Source of the DNA: Candidatus Planktophila limnetica
GTDB taxonomy: Bacteria; Actinomycetota; Actinomycetes; Nanopelagicales; Nanopelagicaceae
Direction of reading: 5' to 3'
Assembly: GCA_029979485.1 (NCBI GenBank)
Contig: JAPOHK010000003.1
Coordinates: forward strand, 1-23,169
Length of the DNA stretch: 23,169 nt
This document shows, piece after piece, positions 14,245 through 22,240 of the stretch; position 1 is the first letter of the stretch; each line of letters begins with the position of its first letter. The notes beneath the pieces are model-generated. The model saw only the letters and a list, made by a program, of their open reading frames with translations. It did not search any database and was not told where the DNA came from. The position numbers and the translations under genes were made by a program.

Positions 14245-16029
14245 TTACCCCAATAGAGCGTATGGATCTATAGCGATACTTACAAAACTCTTCTTCGATA
14301 TTGCTCTTCTGCGACCCAATTCGAAGACAAAATTACTTAATACTTTCCGTTCACCTCTGGGCACGCTAACGAGTATCCGCGCCTCGTTCCTTGCGTGATT
14401 CTCTGACAAATACACCTTAGATGAACTCGGCAATCTGCCATCTTTTATACTTTTTAAGATTCCATTCTTCAACACCGTACCTTCGGATAGCGGTACGCGA
14501 AGTACAGCAGATGATGCAACTGGAGGCAGAAATGCGTCACTGTTTTCCCGCAAAATCTTTTTTACAAGCACACTGGGGTTCCATCGAGATAATGATGCGA
14601 CGACCGGATGAACTGGATCAAGCACAACTAAAACGCTCCCGTTCTTTCTAACACGAGAAGCAGCTTCAAAGAAAGACTCGTAAACCATTTCCTCATAAGC
14701 TGACGTACCGCTAGCAAGGAATCTCTGACCTTCCAAAATCACAACAGAAGAATATGAATCAAATGATCCTGGAATGGAACCTGCAGTTGCAATTACAATT
14801 TTTGTTTTCGGCGATATTTCTTCCAAAATATTCGGAGCATTAGATAATTGAATTGCACTATTCGGGAACGCTTTTCCTATCTCTTCGTAGAATCTTTCAA
14901 TCCCGCGAGCTGCTGCGTATCTTGTAGTTCCCCTGCACCAGCTGCACTTCCAATTTTTCACTTCATTGCTGCACAGTGCGCAAAGTGGATCTGCGTTTTG
15001 GCTATTAAGAAACAATCTGCCGCCACACTCACATAACGCGACGTTTTTACACTTGGCGCACAATAGAGCATTTGCATATCCCTTGCGAGGTGCTAAGAAC
15101 AGTACAGTCCCCTGACCCAAGGATTTACGAATCTCTGAAACTATTCGATCAGGGAGCAACTCCCCTCTCTCTTGAGCGAATGCTAGGGTTCTAATGTTTT
15201 GTTTTTGTCCTAAGAATTTAACGTTTCTGTTTTCAATTTGATAGGCCATCTCTGACGATGGAACGTATCCGGTAAAAAAGACATTACTTGAATCGATAGA
15301 TGATCGTAAGAAAACACTATCTCGAACATTCCAGTAAGGATGCTTTTGCTCATAAAAATGCTCTGATTTCTCAAACCCTACAATTATCGAATCCACATTA
15401 TTTGCTGGAACAAATAATGCACTTCGTGTACCGATAACTAAAACTTTTGGAAGCACGGAAGCCGAGAGATAATTCTTGTATCTTTCTGAGCGAGTTAGAG
15501 AAGAATCCAATCTAATAATCGGAGTGTCTAGTTCGAGGGCTTGCAGCAATATTTCTAGGCGCGAAACATCCTTCACATCAGGCAACAAGATTAGAACTGA
15601 GCCACGTTTCAATCGATTTACGGCCAATTCTGCCAACTCGACGTAGGCCGAAACATGTGGACTGTGCATCAAATAGGTGAACTCACCTCTTTTGGAACTC
15701 CGCGGCTTGTATTTGGAGAATTCGCTGTCATTGCTCTTAACCAACTTTTCAACAGCAGCAACTCTTGCTGGAATCCCTGATTTGATAATTGAATATGGAT
15801 CGCTAGCCCAATAACTGGCCATTTCAGAGTAGAAAGAAATCATGGCTGGATTTGTCACCGGGTAATCACCCAATAATGATTCAATAACTTTCAAATTTCC
15901 TAAAGGTTGCGTTGTGGTAGCCAATTCAACGACGATGGCCTCGCAGCTACGTGAATTGAATGGAACTTTTAAACGAGAACCAATGGCGACGTTAAGCAAA
16001 AGATCATTTGGGATTCGATACGAATACAA
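14245..16029 (-). CDS. priA: PriA, primosomal/replication restart protein, N-terminally truncated by an in-frame stop
   Basis: The open frame gives 594 residues from a TTG at 16029. PriA helps reload the replisome at stalled forks. Eight zinc-binding cysteines are intact (324, 327, 333, 335, 350, 353, 362, 365). GTRSALFVP near 200 matches the helicase core, but Walker A is absent (residues near 118-126 read TYLMHSPHV) and the DEEH box is replaced by FEKSEH at 219-224. This degeneration is usual in Actinobacteria, so the protein is probably not an active helicase. The N-terminal DNA-binding domain is incomplete: the frame upstream encodes its first strand but is cut by TAA at 16042-16044. The TTG has no good Shine-Dalgarno, so whether this protein is made is uncertain. 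Confidence 0.85.
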   Translation of the reverse strand: MYSYRIPNDLLLNVAIGSRLKVPFNSRSCEAIVVELATTTQPLGNLKVIESLLGDYPVTNPAMISFYSEMASYWASDPYSIIKSGIPARVAAVEKLVKSNDSEFSKYKPRSSKRGEFTYLMHSPHVSAYVELAELAVNRLKRGSVLILLPDVKDVSRLEILLQALELDTPIIRLDSSLTRSERYKNYLSASVLPKVLVIGTRSALFVPANNVDSIIVGFEKSEHFYEQKHPYWNVRDSVFLRSSIDSSNVFFTGYVPSSEMAYQIENRNVKFLGQKQNIRTLAFAQERGELLPDRIVSEIRKSLGQGTVLFLAPRKGYANALLCAKCKNVALCECGGRLFLNSQNADPLCALCSNEVKNWKCSWCRGTTRYAAARGIERFYEEIGKAFPNSAIQLSNAPNILEEISPKTKIVIATAGSIPGSFDSYSSVVILEGQRFLASGTSAYEEMVYESFFEAASRVRKNGSVLVVLDPVHPVVASLSRWNPSVLVKKILRENSDAFLPPVASSAVLRVPLSEGTVLKNGILKSIKDGRLPSSSKVYLSENHARNEARILVSVPRGERKVLSNFVFELGRRRAISKKSFVSIAIDPYALLG

Positions 16030-16146
16030 GCCGTCTAAGTGTTATAATCCAGAATCAACCCAGACGTTAGCGATGGCATGAGAGTCCGCTGGACGTTCTA
16101 AACGAAAGGTTTCCCGTTTCAATCGAAGCGGTTTAACGCTTTGCAT
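16030..16146 (-). pseudogene. priA: Displaced 5' end of priA, separated from the body by an ochre codon
   Basis: From an ATG at 16146-16144, 15 bases after the metK stop and with a weak AGG about nine bases before it, the frame reads 34 residues ending IANVWVDSGL. A TAA follows at 16044-16042, then HLDGLYSYRIP runs in the same frame into the priA body. The joined text VWVDSGL-x-HLDGLYSYRIP is what actinobacterial PriA N-termini look like. The stop is therefore inside the gene, not before it. A single change in TTA (Leu) or CAA (Gln) would create it. It could be a real mutation, a population variant or a consensus error. Confidence 0.75.
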
Positions 16147-16161
16147 GAGAGCGCCTGAAAT

Positions 16162-17352
16162 TTATTTTATAGCGGCACGTAAAGCGTCTACGCGACTTGT
16201 TGACTCCCACGTAAATTCCTTCAATTCACGACCGAAGTGACCATATGCGCTGGTCTTTGAATAAATAGGACGAAGTAAGTCTAGATCCCGGATGATTGCA
16301 GCTGGACGTAAATCAAAGACTTGCAGAACTGCATCTTGAATTTTACTTATTGGAAAACTTTCTGTTCCGAAAGTTTCAACAAAAAGACCAACTGGTTGAG
16401 CTTTTCCAATTGCGTATGCAACTTGCACTTCACAGCGACGTGCAAAACCGGCTGCTACAACATTCTTAGCTACCCATCGCATTGCGTACGCTGCAGATCG
16501 ATCCACTTTCGACGGATCTTTGCCGCTAAATGCACCACCGCCATGGCGTGCCATACCGCCGTATGTATCCACAATAATCTTACGACCAGTTAATCCAGCG
16601 TCACCCATTGGGCCACCGATAACGAATCGACCAGTTGGATTTATAAGTATACGCAGATCATTTTTTGGCAGATCTATTTTTGCAAGAATTGGATTGATAA
16701 CTTGTTCAATAATTTCAGGAGTTAACTGCTTTTCAACCGAAACTTCTTCGCTGTGTTGAGAAGAAATAACAACCGTATTGAGAGCAACTGCTTTATCGCC
16801 TTCGTATTCAATAGTTACTTGCGTCTTTCCATCTGGGCGAAGATACGGCAACGCGCCTGACTTTCGTACTTTAGATAGTTGGGCTGCCAATTCATGGGCA
16901 AGCCAAATAGGTAAAGGCATTAATTCTTTTGTATCATCACAAGCGTAACCAAACATCAATCCTTGATCTCCAGCTCCCTGCAAATCTAGTGGATCAACTG
17001 ATGAAGCGACGCGATTTTCATAAGCATCATCTACGCCTTGAGCAATATCTTGTGATTGCTGACCAATAGAAACTGAAACACCGCAAGAATTTCCATCAAA
17101 TCCCTTAACTGAAGAGTCATAACCAATATTCAATACAGTTTCTCTAATAATTCCAGTGACATCGGCATAAGCATCTGTTGTCACTTCGCCCGCTACATGA
17201 ACTTGACCAGTTGTGATGAGTGTCTCTACAGCCACTCTAGATTTCTTGTCTTGACCGATTAATGAATCCAGAATTGCATCAGAAATCTGATCTGCAATTT
17301 TGTCGGGATGACCTTCTGTTACGGATTCGGAAGTAAATAGTCTCTTAGCCAT
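16162..17352 (-). CDS. metK: S-adenosylmethionine synthetase
   Basis: The enzyme makes SAM from methionine and ATP. The family motifs are clear: [19 protein letters not shown] near the N-terminus, [14 protein letters not shown] in the middle, and the P-loop-like [16 protein letters not shown]. The predicted product of 396 residues is normal. I chose the second ATG (17352), with AGG eight bases upstream, because it gives the usual [11 protein letters not shown] start; the first ATG at 17358 adds two residues. The start overlaps the coaBC stop by eight bases, so the two are translationally linked. There is no room for a SAM riboswitch in front of it. Confidence 0.97.
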   Translation of the reverse strand: MAKRLFTSESVTEGHPDKIADQISDAILDSLIGQDKKSRVAVETLITTGQVHVAGEVTTDAYADVTGIIRETVLNIGYDSSVKGFDGNSCGVSVSIGQQSQDIAQGVDDAYENRVASSVDPLDLQGAGDQGLMFGYACDDTKELMPLPIWLAHELAAQLSKVRKSGALPYLRPDGKTQVTIEYEGDKAVALNTVVISSQHSEEVSVEKQLTPEIIEQVINPILAKIDLPKNDLRILINPTGRFVIGGPMGDAGLTGRKIIVDTYGGMARHGGGAFSGKDPSKVDRSAAYAMRWVAKNVVAAGFARRCEVQVAYAIGKAQPVGLFVETFGTESFPISKIQDAVLQVFDLRPAAIIRDLDLLRPIYSKTSAYGHFGRELKEFTWESTSRVDALRAAIK

Positions 17353-18544
17353 TGGCATAACCTAACCTAGAAACGACCTTATCTAAAATATATTTTGCAA
17401 TTTTGGCCTTGGAAGTCTGCTCAATGTAGGTGCTCTCGCCATCGGCGCTTATCAAATATCCTGCACTTTCATCGGAGGCAAAGACAGCTCCATTGGAAAC
17501 ATCATTTACGTAGATAAGATCAAGTTCCTTTGATAGAAGTTTTGCCTTACCTAACTCCTCTAAGTTCGAAGTTTCTGCCGCGAATCCCACAATCACCTGC
17601 GAATCATTCGCGGATGTACTCAGATCTTTGAGTATGTCTAAATTTGATACCAAATCGATGGAATTTAAATCATTCTTCTTGATCTTCTCTGTCGCTACTG
17701 AAGTTGGTCTTGCGTCTGAAACCGCAGCTGCCATTATCAAAACATCACTATCCTGCATGTTAGCCAACAAAGCGCTATGCATCTCTGCAGCAGTTTCTAC
17801 TTTGAGTGTTTTGACTCCTGCTAATTCGCTAGCGTCAGAGTTGGCAAGAACCATGGTTACAAGGGCGCCTCGATTTCGAGCCTCGATTGCTAGAGCCTGC
17901 CCTTGTTTACCGGAACTGCGGTTACCGATGTAGCGAACTGGATCAATTGCTTCTCTTGTTCCGCCTGCGGAAATAAGAATTTTTTTACCAACTAAATCTT
18001 GCGTCGACCCAATATGCTCAAGAAATGCAGCAATAATCTCATTTGTATCAGGAAACCTTCCTACGCCAGAATCTTCACCGGTGAGACGTCCTGTTGCTGG
18101 TTGCATAACCGCAAATCCACGTGAACGCAGAATTTCAACATTCGCTTGAGTCGTTGGATTAAGCCACATTTGTGGATGCATTGCAGGAACAAGGAATTTA
18201 GGTTTCGAGCTTGCGCAAACAACATTCGTCAGAAGATCATCAGCCCTACCTTGAACTAAGCGGGCAAGAAGATCAGCTGTTGTTGGAGCAATTATGATTG
18301 CATCAGATTGATCGGCTAATGAAACGTGTTTCACCTTTTCAACATCTTGCCAGACTTCCGTACTCACACTTCGACCGGAAAGAGCTTCCCATGTTGCCGT
18401 TCCAACAAAGTTCAAACTCGATGGCGTTGGAACAACGGTTACAGAAAAATTTAAATCTTGGAGCCGACGTAATAAATCGCAAGCTTTGTACGCTGCGATT
18501 CCGCCACCAACTCCGAGAACAATTTCTCGCTTGGCACCGCTCAT
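17345..18544 (-). CDS. coaBC: Bifunctional phosphopantothenoylcysteine decarboxylase / phosphopantothenate-cysteine ligase
   Basis: This 399-residue enzyme performs two steps of coenzyme A synthesis. The CoaC flavin domain comes first, with [20 protein letters not shown], the [14 protein letters not shown] region and the PAMHPQMW motif. The CoaB ligase domain follows from about residue 185, with [20 protein letters not shown] and SSGKQG, then the TEKIKK loop. Length is typical. The ATG lies nine bases after the rpoZ stop. rpoZ-coaBC-metK is a common actinobacterial arrangement. Confidence 0.96.
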   Translation of the reverse strand: MSGAKREIVLGVGGGIAAYKACDLLRRLQDLNFSVTVVPTPSSLNFVGTATWEALSGRSVSTEVWQDVEKVKHVSLADQSDAIIIAPTTADLLARLVQGRADDLLTNVVCASSKPKFLVPAMHPQMWLNPTTQANVEILRSRGFAVMQPATGRLTGEDSGVGRFPDTNEIIAAFLEHIGSTQDLVGKKILISAGGTREAIDPVRYIGNRSSGKQGQALAIEARNRGALVTMVLANSDASELAGVKTLKVETAAEMHSALLANMQDSDVLIMAAAVSDARPTSVATEKIKKNDLNSIDLVSNLDILKDLSTSANDSQVIVGFAAETSNLEELGKAKLLSKELDLIYVNDVSNGAVFASDESAGYLISADGESTYIEQTSKAKIAKYILDKVVSRLGYANG

Positions 18545-18553
18545 AAGCTCGGA

Positions 18554-18802
18554 TTAAGCGGTTGGTTCGAGATTTTCGATTGAAAGAAGACCTTCGTTGA
18601 TTTCACGCAAAGCAATAGATAAAGGCTTTTCGTGCACATGCGTTTCAACGAGTGGTCCAACATATTCAAGAAGACCCTCGCCTAATTGAGAGTAATAAGC
18701 ATTGATCTGACGAGCGCGCTTAGCTGCATAGAGTACGAGGCTATATTTTGAACCGCTCTTATCTAGCAATTCATCAATAGGTGGATTAGTAATTCCGTCC
18801 AT
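18554..18802 (-). CDS. rpoZ: RNA polymerase omega subunit
   Basis: The 82-residue protein helps assemble and stabilise RNA polymerase. The conserved core [20 protein letters not shown] and the C-terminal [13 protein letters not shown] match actinobacterial omega, and it sits directly after guanylate kinase, its usual neighbour in many bacteria. The ATG is preceded by GAGG AG about eight bases upstream, a good Shine-Dalgarno. It is 39 bases from the gmk stop. Confidence 0.95.
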   Translation of the reverse strand: MDGITNPPIDELLDKSGSKYSLVLYAAKRARQINAYYSQLGEGLLEYVGPLVETHVHEKPLSIALREINEGLLSIENLEPTA

Positions 18803-18841
18803 TGTTTAACTCCTCAGTACATGCGTTTTTCGTGAATGGCC

Positions 18842-19711
18842 CTAGTGGGCAGAAGCCAAGGATAACAGTTTCTTAACTACGTTCTCGACCTGGTCATTTA
18901 CGAGACGATGATCGAAAAACGAGGCGGCGGCTAGCTCTTCTTGAGCCAGAGCGAGCCTTTCTGCCCGCCTTTGCTCTGAATCTGTTGCTCGTTTTTCCAG
19001 TCGCGACACTAATTCTTCCCAAGACGGTGGTTCTAAGAAAACCAAGATCGCTTCAGGAGTTTGAGCCTTCACTTGTTTGGCTCCTTCGATTTCAATTTCC
19101 AACAGAACATTTGCCCCTGAAGCTAAAACCCTCTCAACAGGTTCACGTGGGGTTCCATACCTAGAACCAGCAAAATGCGCCCATTCCAAAAAATGATTGC
19201 GCGCAATCTCTTCATCAAACTCTTGATCCGTGAGGAAGAAATAGTCAACTCCATTTTTCTCATTAGGACGTGGCTTTCGAGTTGTAGAAGAAACACTTAC
19301 CCAAAAACTCTTATGCTTTCGAACATAAGCGGCGATAGTACTTTTGCCTACTCCCCCAGGTCCTGAAAGTACAACAAGTTTTCCGCGCGAAATAGATGGA
19401 ACAAATTCAGAAATCAATGCCGCAATTTGATGTTTTCCTAAACCTTGTATGCGCCTAGTTGAAGAAATATTTAGTCGCTCCATAATTAAGTTCGCACGAA
19501 TTTTTCCAACTCCGCTGAGTGCTGCCAATAATTCAGCAACACGCATTTTTCCGACAATAGGATCGGTATCAGCTAACTTGAAAACGTCCGCTAGAGATAA
19601 CTCTCCTGATTTGACCCTAACTTTTACTACAGAGCGAACCTGACGAGAATGCTTTGCTTTTTCTAGTGCCGCGTTCCTCTCTTCAGCACTTAATTGAGGC
19701 GGCATTCCCAT
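18842..19711 (-). CDS. gmk: Fusion of actinobacterial integration host factor (mIHF) and guanylate kinase
   Basis: One open frame encodes two proteins that are normally separate. Residues 1 to about 104 are mIHF: PQLSAEERNAALEKA, VGKMRVAELL, then GVGKIRANLIMERLNI and TRRIQGLGKHQ, the helix-two-turn-helix DNA-binding region. After a linker of only a few residues comes guanylate kinase, with P-loop GPGGVGKST near 117-125, the GMP-site segment STTRKPRPNEKNGVDYFF, and LLEIEIEGAKQV. It makes GDP from GMP, and the N-terminus may bind DNA. I see no internal start with a Shine-Dalgarno at the junction. I chose the second ATG (19711, 289 aa), six bases after TAGATT; ATGs at 19717 and 19705 are alternatives. 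Confidence 0.92.
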   Translation of the reverse strand: MGMPPQLSAEERNAALEKAKHSRQVRSVVKVRVKSGELSLADVFKLADTDPIVGKMRVAELLAALSGVGKIRANLIMERLNISSTRRIQGLGKHQIAALISEFVPSISRGKLVVLSGPGGVGKSTIAAYVRKHKSFWVSVSSTTRKPRPNEKNGVDYFFLTDQEFDEEIARNHFLEWAHFAGSRYGTPREPVERVLASGANVLLEIEIEGAKQVKAQTPEAILVFLEPPSWEELVSRLEKRATDSEQRRAERLALAQEELAAASFFDHRLVNDQVENVVKKLLSLASAH

Positions 19712-19723
19712 GTACATAATCTA
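19712..19723 (-). promoter_or_regulatory. Putative leaderless promoter -10 (TAGATT + 6 nt) of mIHF-gmk
   Basis: On the - strand TAGATT (19723-19718) is followed by ATGTAC and then the ATG at 19711. No Shine-Dalgarno lies before any of the three candidate ATGs. A promoter here would let gmk and the genes after it be expressed apart from the pyrimidine genes. Confidence 0.4.
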
Positions 19724-19739
19724 GTGCAAAAATATGAAT

Positions 19740-20450
19740 TTAAGAATTAAGTATTTCACTCGCTATCTCTTGGGCGCGCTTGCCAATTTTTACGCCATCC
19801 GGTTCCCACGCGCTGGTGATTGGTCTACCTATAACAACGTAATTAGCGCCCGCTGCTATCGCAGCCGAAGGCGTCATAGTTCGACTCTGATCATCTTTAC
19901 CAACCATCGAAATAGGACGCACACCTGGCGTAATAATTATTGTCTCATCCCCAACAGCGTTGCGAATCGTTTTGGTTTCTAATGGTGAACATACGATTGC
20001 GCGAGCACCTGCATTAACAGCTAATTCGGCAAGTTTAGTAGCAGCATTTACAGAATCTGCTTTGAACCCCACAGCTTTGACATCTTCTTCTGACATTGAC
20101 GTCAAAATAGTCACCGCTGTTACATGTGTTTGTGGCGCTGCTTCTACGGCTGCCTTAATCATTGCACTACCACCGCTAGCATGAACCGTAAGAAAGAATG
20201 GGTTTAAGGTTGCCGCACTTCTTGCCGCGTGAGCCACAGTGTTAGGAATATCGTGCAGTTTTAGATCTAGAAAAATCTTTGCATCCGAGTTCTCGGTAAT
20301 CGCGCGTATTCCATTAGGTCCGAAATTAAGAAAGAATTCCAATCCTAATTTATAAACACTGACATATTCTGCAGTATGAGAGATCCATGATTTTGCCAAT
20401 TCTAAATCAGAGGTATCTACCGCAAGAATGATTGGAGCTTTATTGTTCAT
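19740..20450 (-). CDS. pyrF: Orotidine-5'-phosphate decarboxylase, type 1
   Basis: The enzyme makes UMP from OMP. The predicted product of 236 residues begins MNNKAPIILAVDTSD and carries the catalytic KLGLEFF and DLKLHDIPNTV (Lys-Asp charge network). The C-terminus has TPGVRP and GANYVVIGRPIT. This is the type 1 form of E. coli and Bacillus, whereas mycobacteria have the type 2 form with DAKRGDIG. I chose the ATG at 20450, which overlaps the pyrD stop by 11 bases; an ORF start 69 bases further upstream adds residues with no family match. Confidence 0.95.
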   Translation of the reverse strand: MNNKAPIILAVDTSDLELAKSWISHTAEYVSVYKLGLEFFLNFGPNGIRAITENSDAKIFLDLKLHDIPNTVAHAARSAATLNPFFLTVHASGGSAMIKAAVEAAPQTHVTAVTILTSMSEEDVKAVGFKADSVNAATKLAELAVNAGARAIVCSPLETKTIRNAVGDETIIITPGVRPISMVGKDDQSRTMTPSAAIAAGANYVVIGRPITSAWEPDGVKIGKRAQEIASEILNS

Positions 20451-21393
20451 GTCGGGTATCAATATCTTCCACTGGTCGATGCGCATAGCCAACTGCTTGA
20501 GCAACTGAAGTAAATTCACGAACTTTTAACAACTCTTTCAACTCATTTTGAATAGAAATGATTGCCGCTGGATCTCCAAATGACGCTGTTCCTACAGATA
20601 CGCCTTTTGCGCCAGCAAGGATCAGTTCCAAAGCATCTCTTCCTGTTGCAACACCACCCATTCCCAAAATTGGAACAGTAGGCAATGCTTCGTGCACTTG
20701 GTAAATGGCGCGAACAGCAATCGGTCTGATAGCTGGACCAGATAATCCTCCGGTCTTTGCGCCTAAATGTGGCCGCATCGTTTCTAAATTAATAACCATG
20801 GACAAAACGGTATTAATCAGCGCTAACCCGTCAGCACCGGCATCCACGACTCCCTTTGCAATCGACACCAAATCAGTTACATCTGGAGATAGTTTTGCAA
20901 TTATTGGTAGCTCTCCTCCTAAAGTTTTGCGTACGCCATCGATAACTCTACGAGACGCATCTGGGTCACACGCAAAAACTAAACCGCGATTTTCAACATT
21001 CGGGCAGGAGATATTTACTTCTAAAGCACTAATTCCAGGGGCTGATCTCACTTTTCGAGCCAAAGTTGCGTACTCTTCAACAGTTTCACCTGCTATCGAA
21101 ACTATGACGCGAGCTTTTTGACTAACTAACCAAGGCAAATCCTGTGCTAAAAATTGATCAATTCCAGGGCCTTGTAAACCTATCGAATTAATCATCCCGC
21201 TTGGTGTTTCTGCAATGCGCGGCGTTGGACGACCATGTCGAGGTTTACTCATTACTGATTTAGTTACAACCGCACCAATCTCACGCAAATCTATGAATTG
21301 CGCTAACTCTTTACCCGAACTTGCACAACCACTAGCTGTAAACAAAGGAGAGGGAAACCATGCGTTACCAAGCGTCGTTGATAAATCAATCAT
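20440..21393 (-). CDS. pyrD: Dihydroorotate dehydrogenase, class 1B catalytic subunit
   Basis: This FMN enzyme oxidises dihydroorotate to orotate. The 317-residue product starts MIDLSTTLGNAWFPSPLFTA. It shows KPRHGRPTPRIAE, NSIGLQGPG, the active-site base cysteine in VNISCPNVENRG (class 1 uses Cys), and GMGGVATGRDALELILAGA for FMN phosphate. With pyrK directly upstream it is class 1B, which passes electrons to NAD rather than quinone. The ATG at 21393 overlaps the pyrK TGA (ATGA) and has AGAGG eight bases upstream. A longer ORF upstream adds no conserved residues. Confidence 0.95.
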   Translation of the reverse strand: MIDLSTTLGNAWFPSPLFTASGCASSGKELAQFIDLREIGAVVTKSVMSKPRHGRPTPRIAETPSGMINSIGLQGPGIDQFLAQDLPWLVSQKARVIVSIAGETVEEYATLARKVRSAPGISALEVNISCPNVENRGLVFACDPDASRRVIDGVRKTLGGELPIIAKLSPDVTDLVSIAKGVVDAGADGLALINTVLSMVINLETMRPHLGAKTGGLSGPAIRPIAVRAIYQVHEALPTVPILGMGGVATGRDALELILAGAKGVSVGTASFGDPAAIISIQNELKELLKVREFTSVAQAVGYAHRPVEDIDTRHEQ

Positions 21394-22238
21394 GGAAATA
21401 CCTCTGGAACCTTGCCTACTAGATCCCAAGCAACGTTGGCTCCATCCATTACAGGACCATCAATACAAGATCGTCTCATCGAGACATTACCGTCAGCATC
21501 GGCCACAGGAAGTACACACGTCATGCAAATACCCACGCCGCACGCCATTGATTCCTCCACTGCGCATTGATGTACAACATCACTTCCGGCCACTATTTCA
21601 GAAATAGCGCGCAACATAGGCATAGGCCCACATGAATAAATCACGTCAACTAAACCATCAGCTATCAGAGTTGGAATGGGTTCTGTTACGCGACCGCGTT
21701 CTCCCATCGATCCATCCTCTGTATAAATACGAAGAACGTTTACTGATCGCTTACCCTCCATGGGCGCATAGATTTTTCCACCCGTGCTCGCGCCTAAATA
21801 CATATCTACACGGCATCCACGATTTTTTAGTACTTCGGCCAGTCCGAATAGTGGAGCAGAACCATAACCACCACCAACTAAAAGAGCTCGCACTGGTTGT
21901 GTGGGAATACCAAAAGCGGTTCCAAGTGGCGCAATTAAATCAATTTCTGAACCTTCATCTTGCGAACACAGCCACTTGCTGCCTTGACCGAATGGAGCCA
22001 CGATCAATTCCATGGATCCGCCGTATGGACCCGTTAATGAAACCCGTGAAATGGCAAAGGCTCTGCGAAGAATCATCTTCGCGTTTTCTCCACCGACTTT
22101 GATAGCGACGAAGTTTCCGGGCTTACAGTTGTTAACCATTTCGCCAACATTTAAAAGTATCTGATGATACTGACCTACTCGCTTGTTCGACACAACGGTT
22201 GCAATCATTCGACCTGAGAATTTGTTGATTGGTGACAT
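21390..22238 (-). CDS. pyrK: Dihydroorotate dehydrogenase electron-transfer subunit
   Basis: The 282-residue partner of PyrD carries FAD and a [2Fe-2S] cluster and hands electrons to NAD. Seen are the flavin motif RRAFAIS, the NAD-binding LLVGGGYGSAPLFGLAEVL, and the C-terminal cluster ligands in ACGVGICMTCVLP with a fourth Cys in MRRSCIDGPV. I chose the ATG at 22238, two bases after the carB stop; a TTG five codons upstream would overlap carB and adds nothing conserved. The tight spacing with carB and pyrD indicates one operon. Confidence 0.95.
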   Translation of the reverse strand: MSPINKFSGRMIATVVSNKRVGQYHQILLNVGEMVNNCKPGNFVAIKVGGENAKMILRRAFAISRVSLTGPYGGSMELIVAPFGQGSKWLCSQDEGSEIDLIAPLGTAFGIPTQPVRALLVGGGYGSAPLFGLAEVLKNRGCRVDMYLGASTGGKIYAPMEGKRSVNVLRIYTEDGSMGERGRVTEPIPTLIADGLVDVIYSCGPMPMLRAISEIVAGSDVVHQCAVEESMACGVGICMTCVLPVADADGNVSMRRSCIDGPVMDGANVAWDLVGKVPEVFP

Positions 22239-22240
22239 AC

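Noticed and set aside
17346..17400. Possible SAM riboswitch before metK
   Set aside because: metK overlaps the coaBC coding region, so there is no untranslated leader to hold one.
20705..21121. A 138-codon open frame antisense to pyrD
   Set aside because: It has no motif or start signal and is explained as a shadow of pyrD.
21632..22102. A 156-codon open frame on the + strand inside pyrK
   Set aside because: It is antisense to a well-supported gene, has no family resemblance and has no Shine-Dalgarno.
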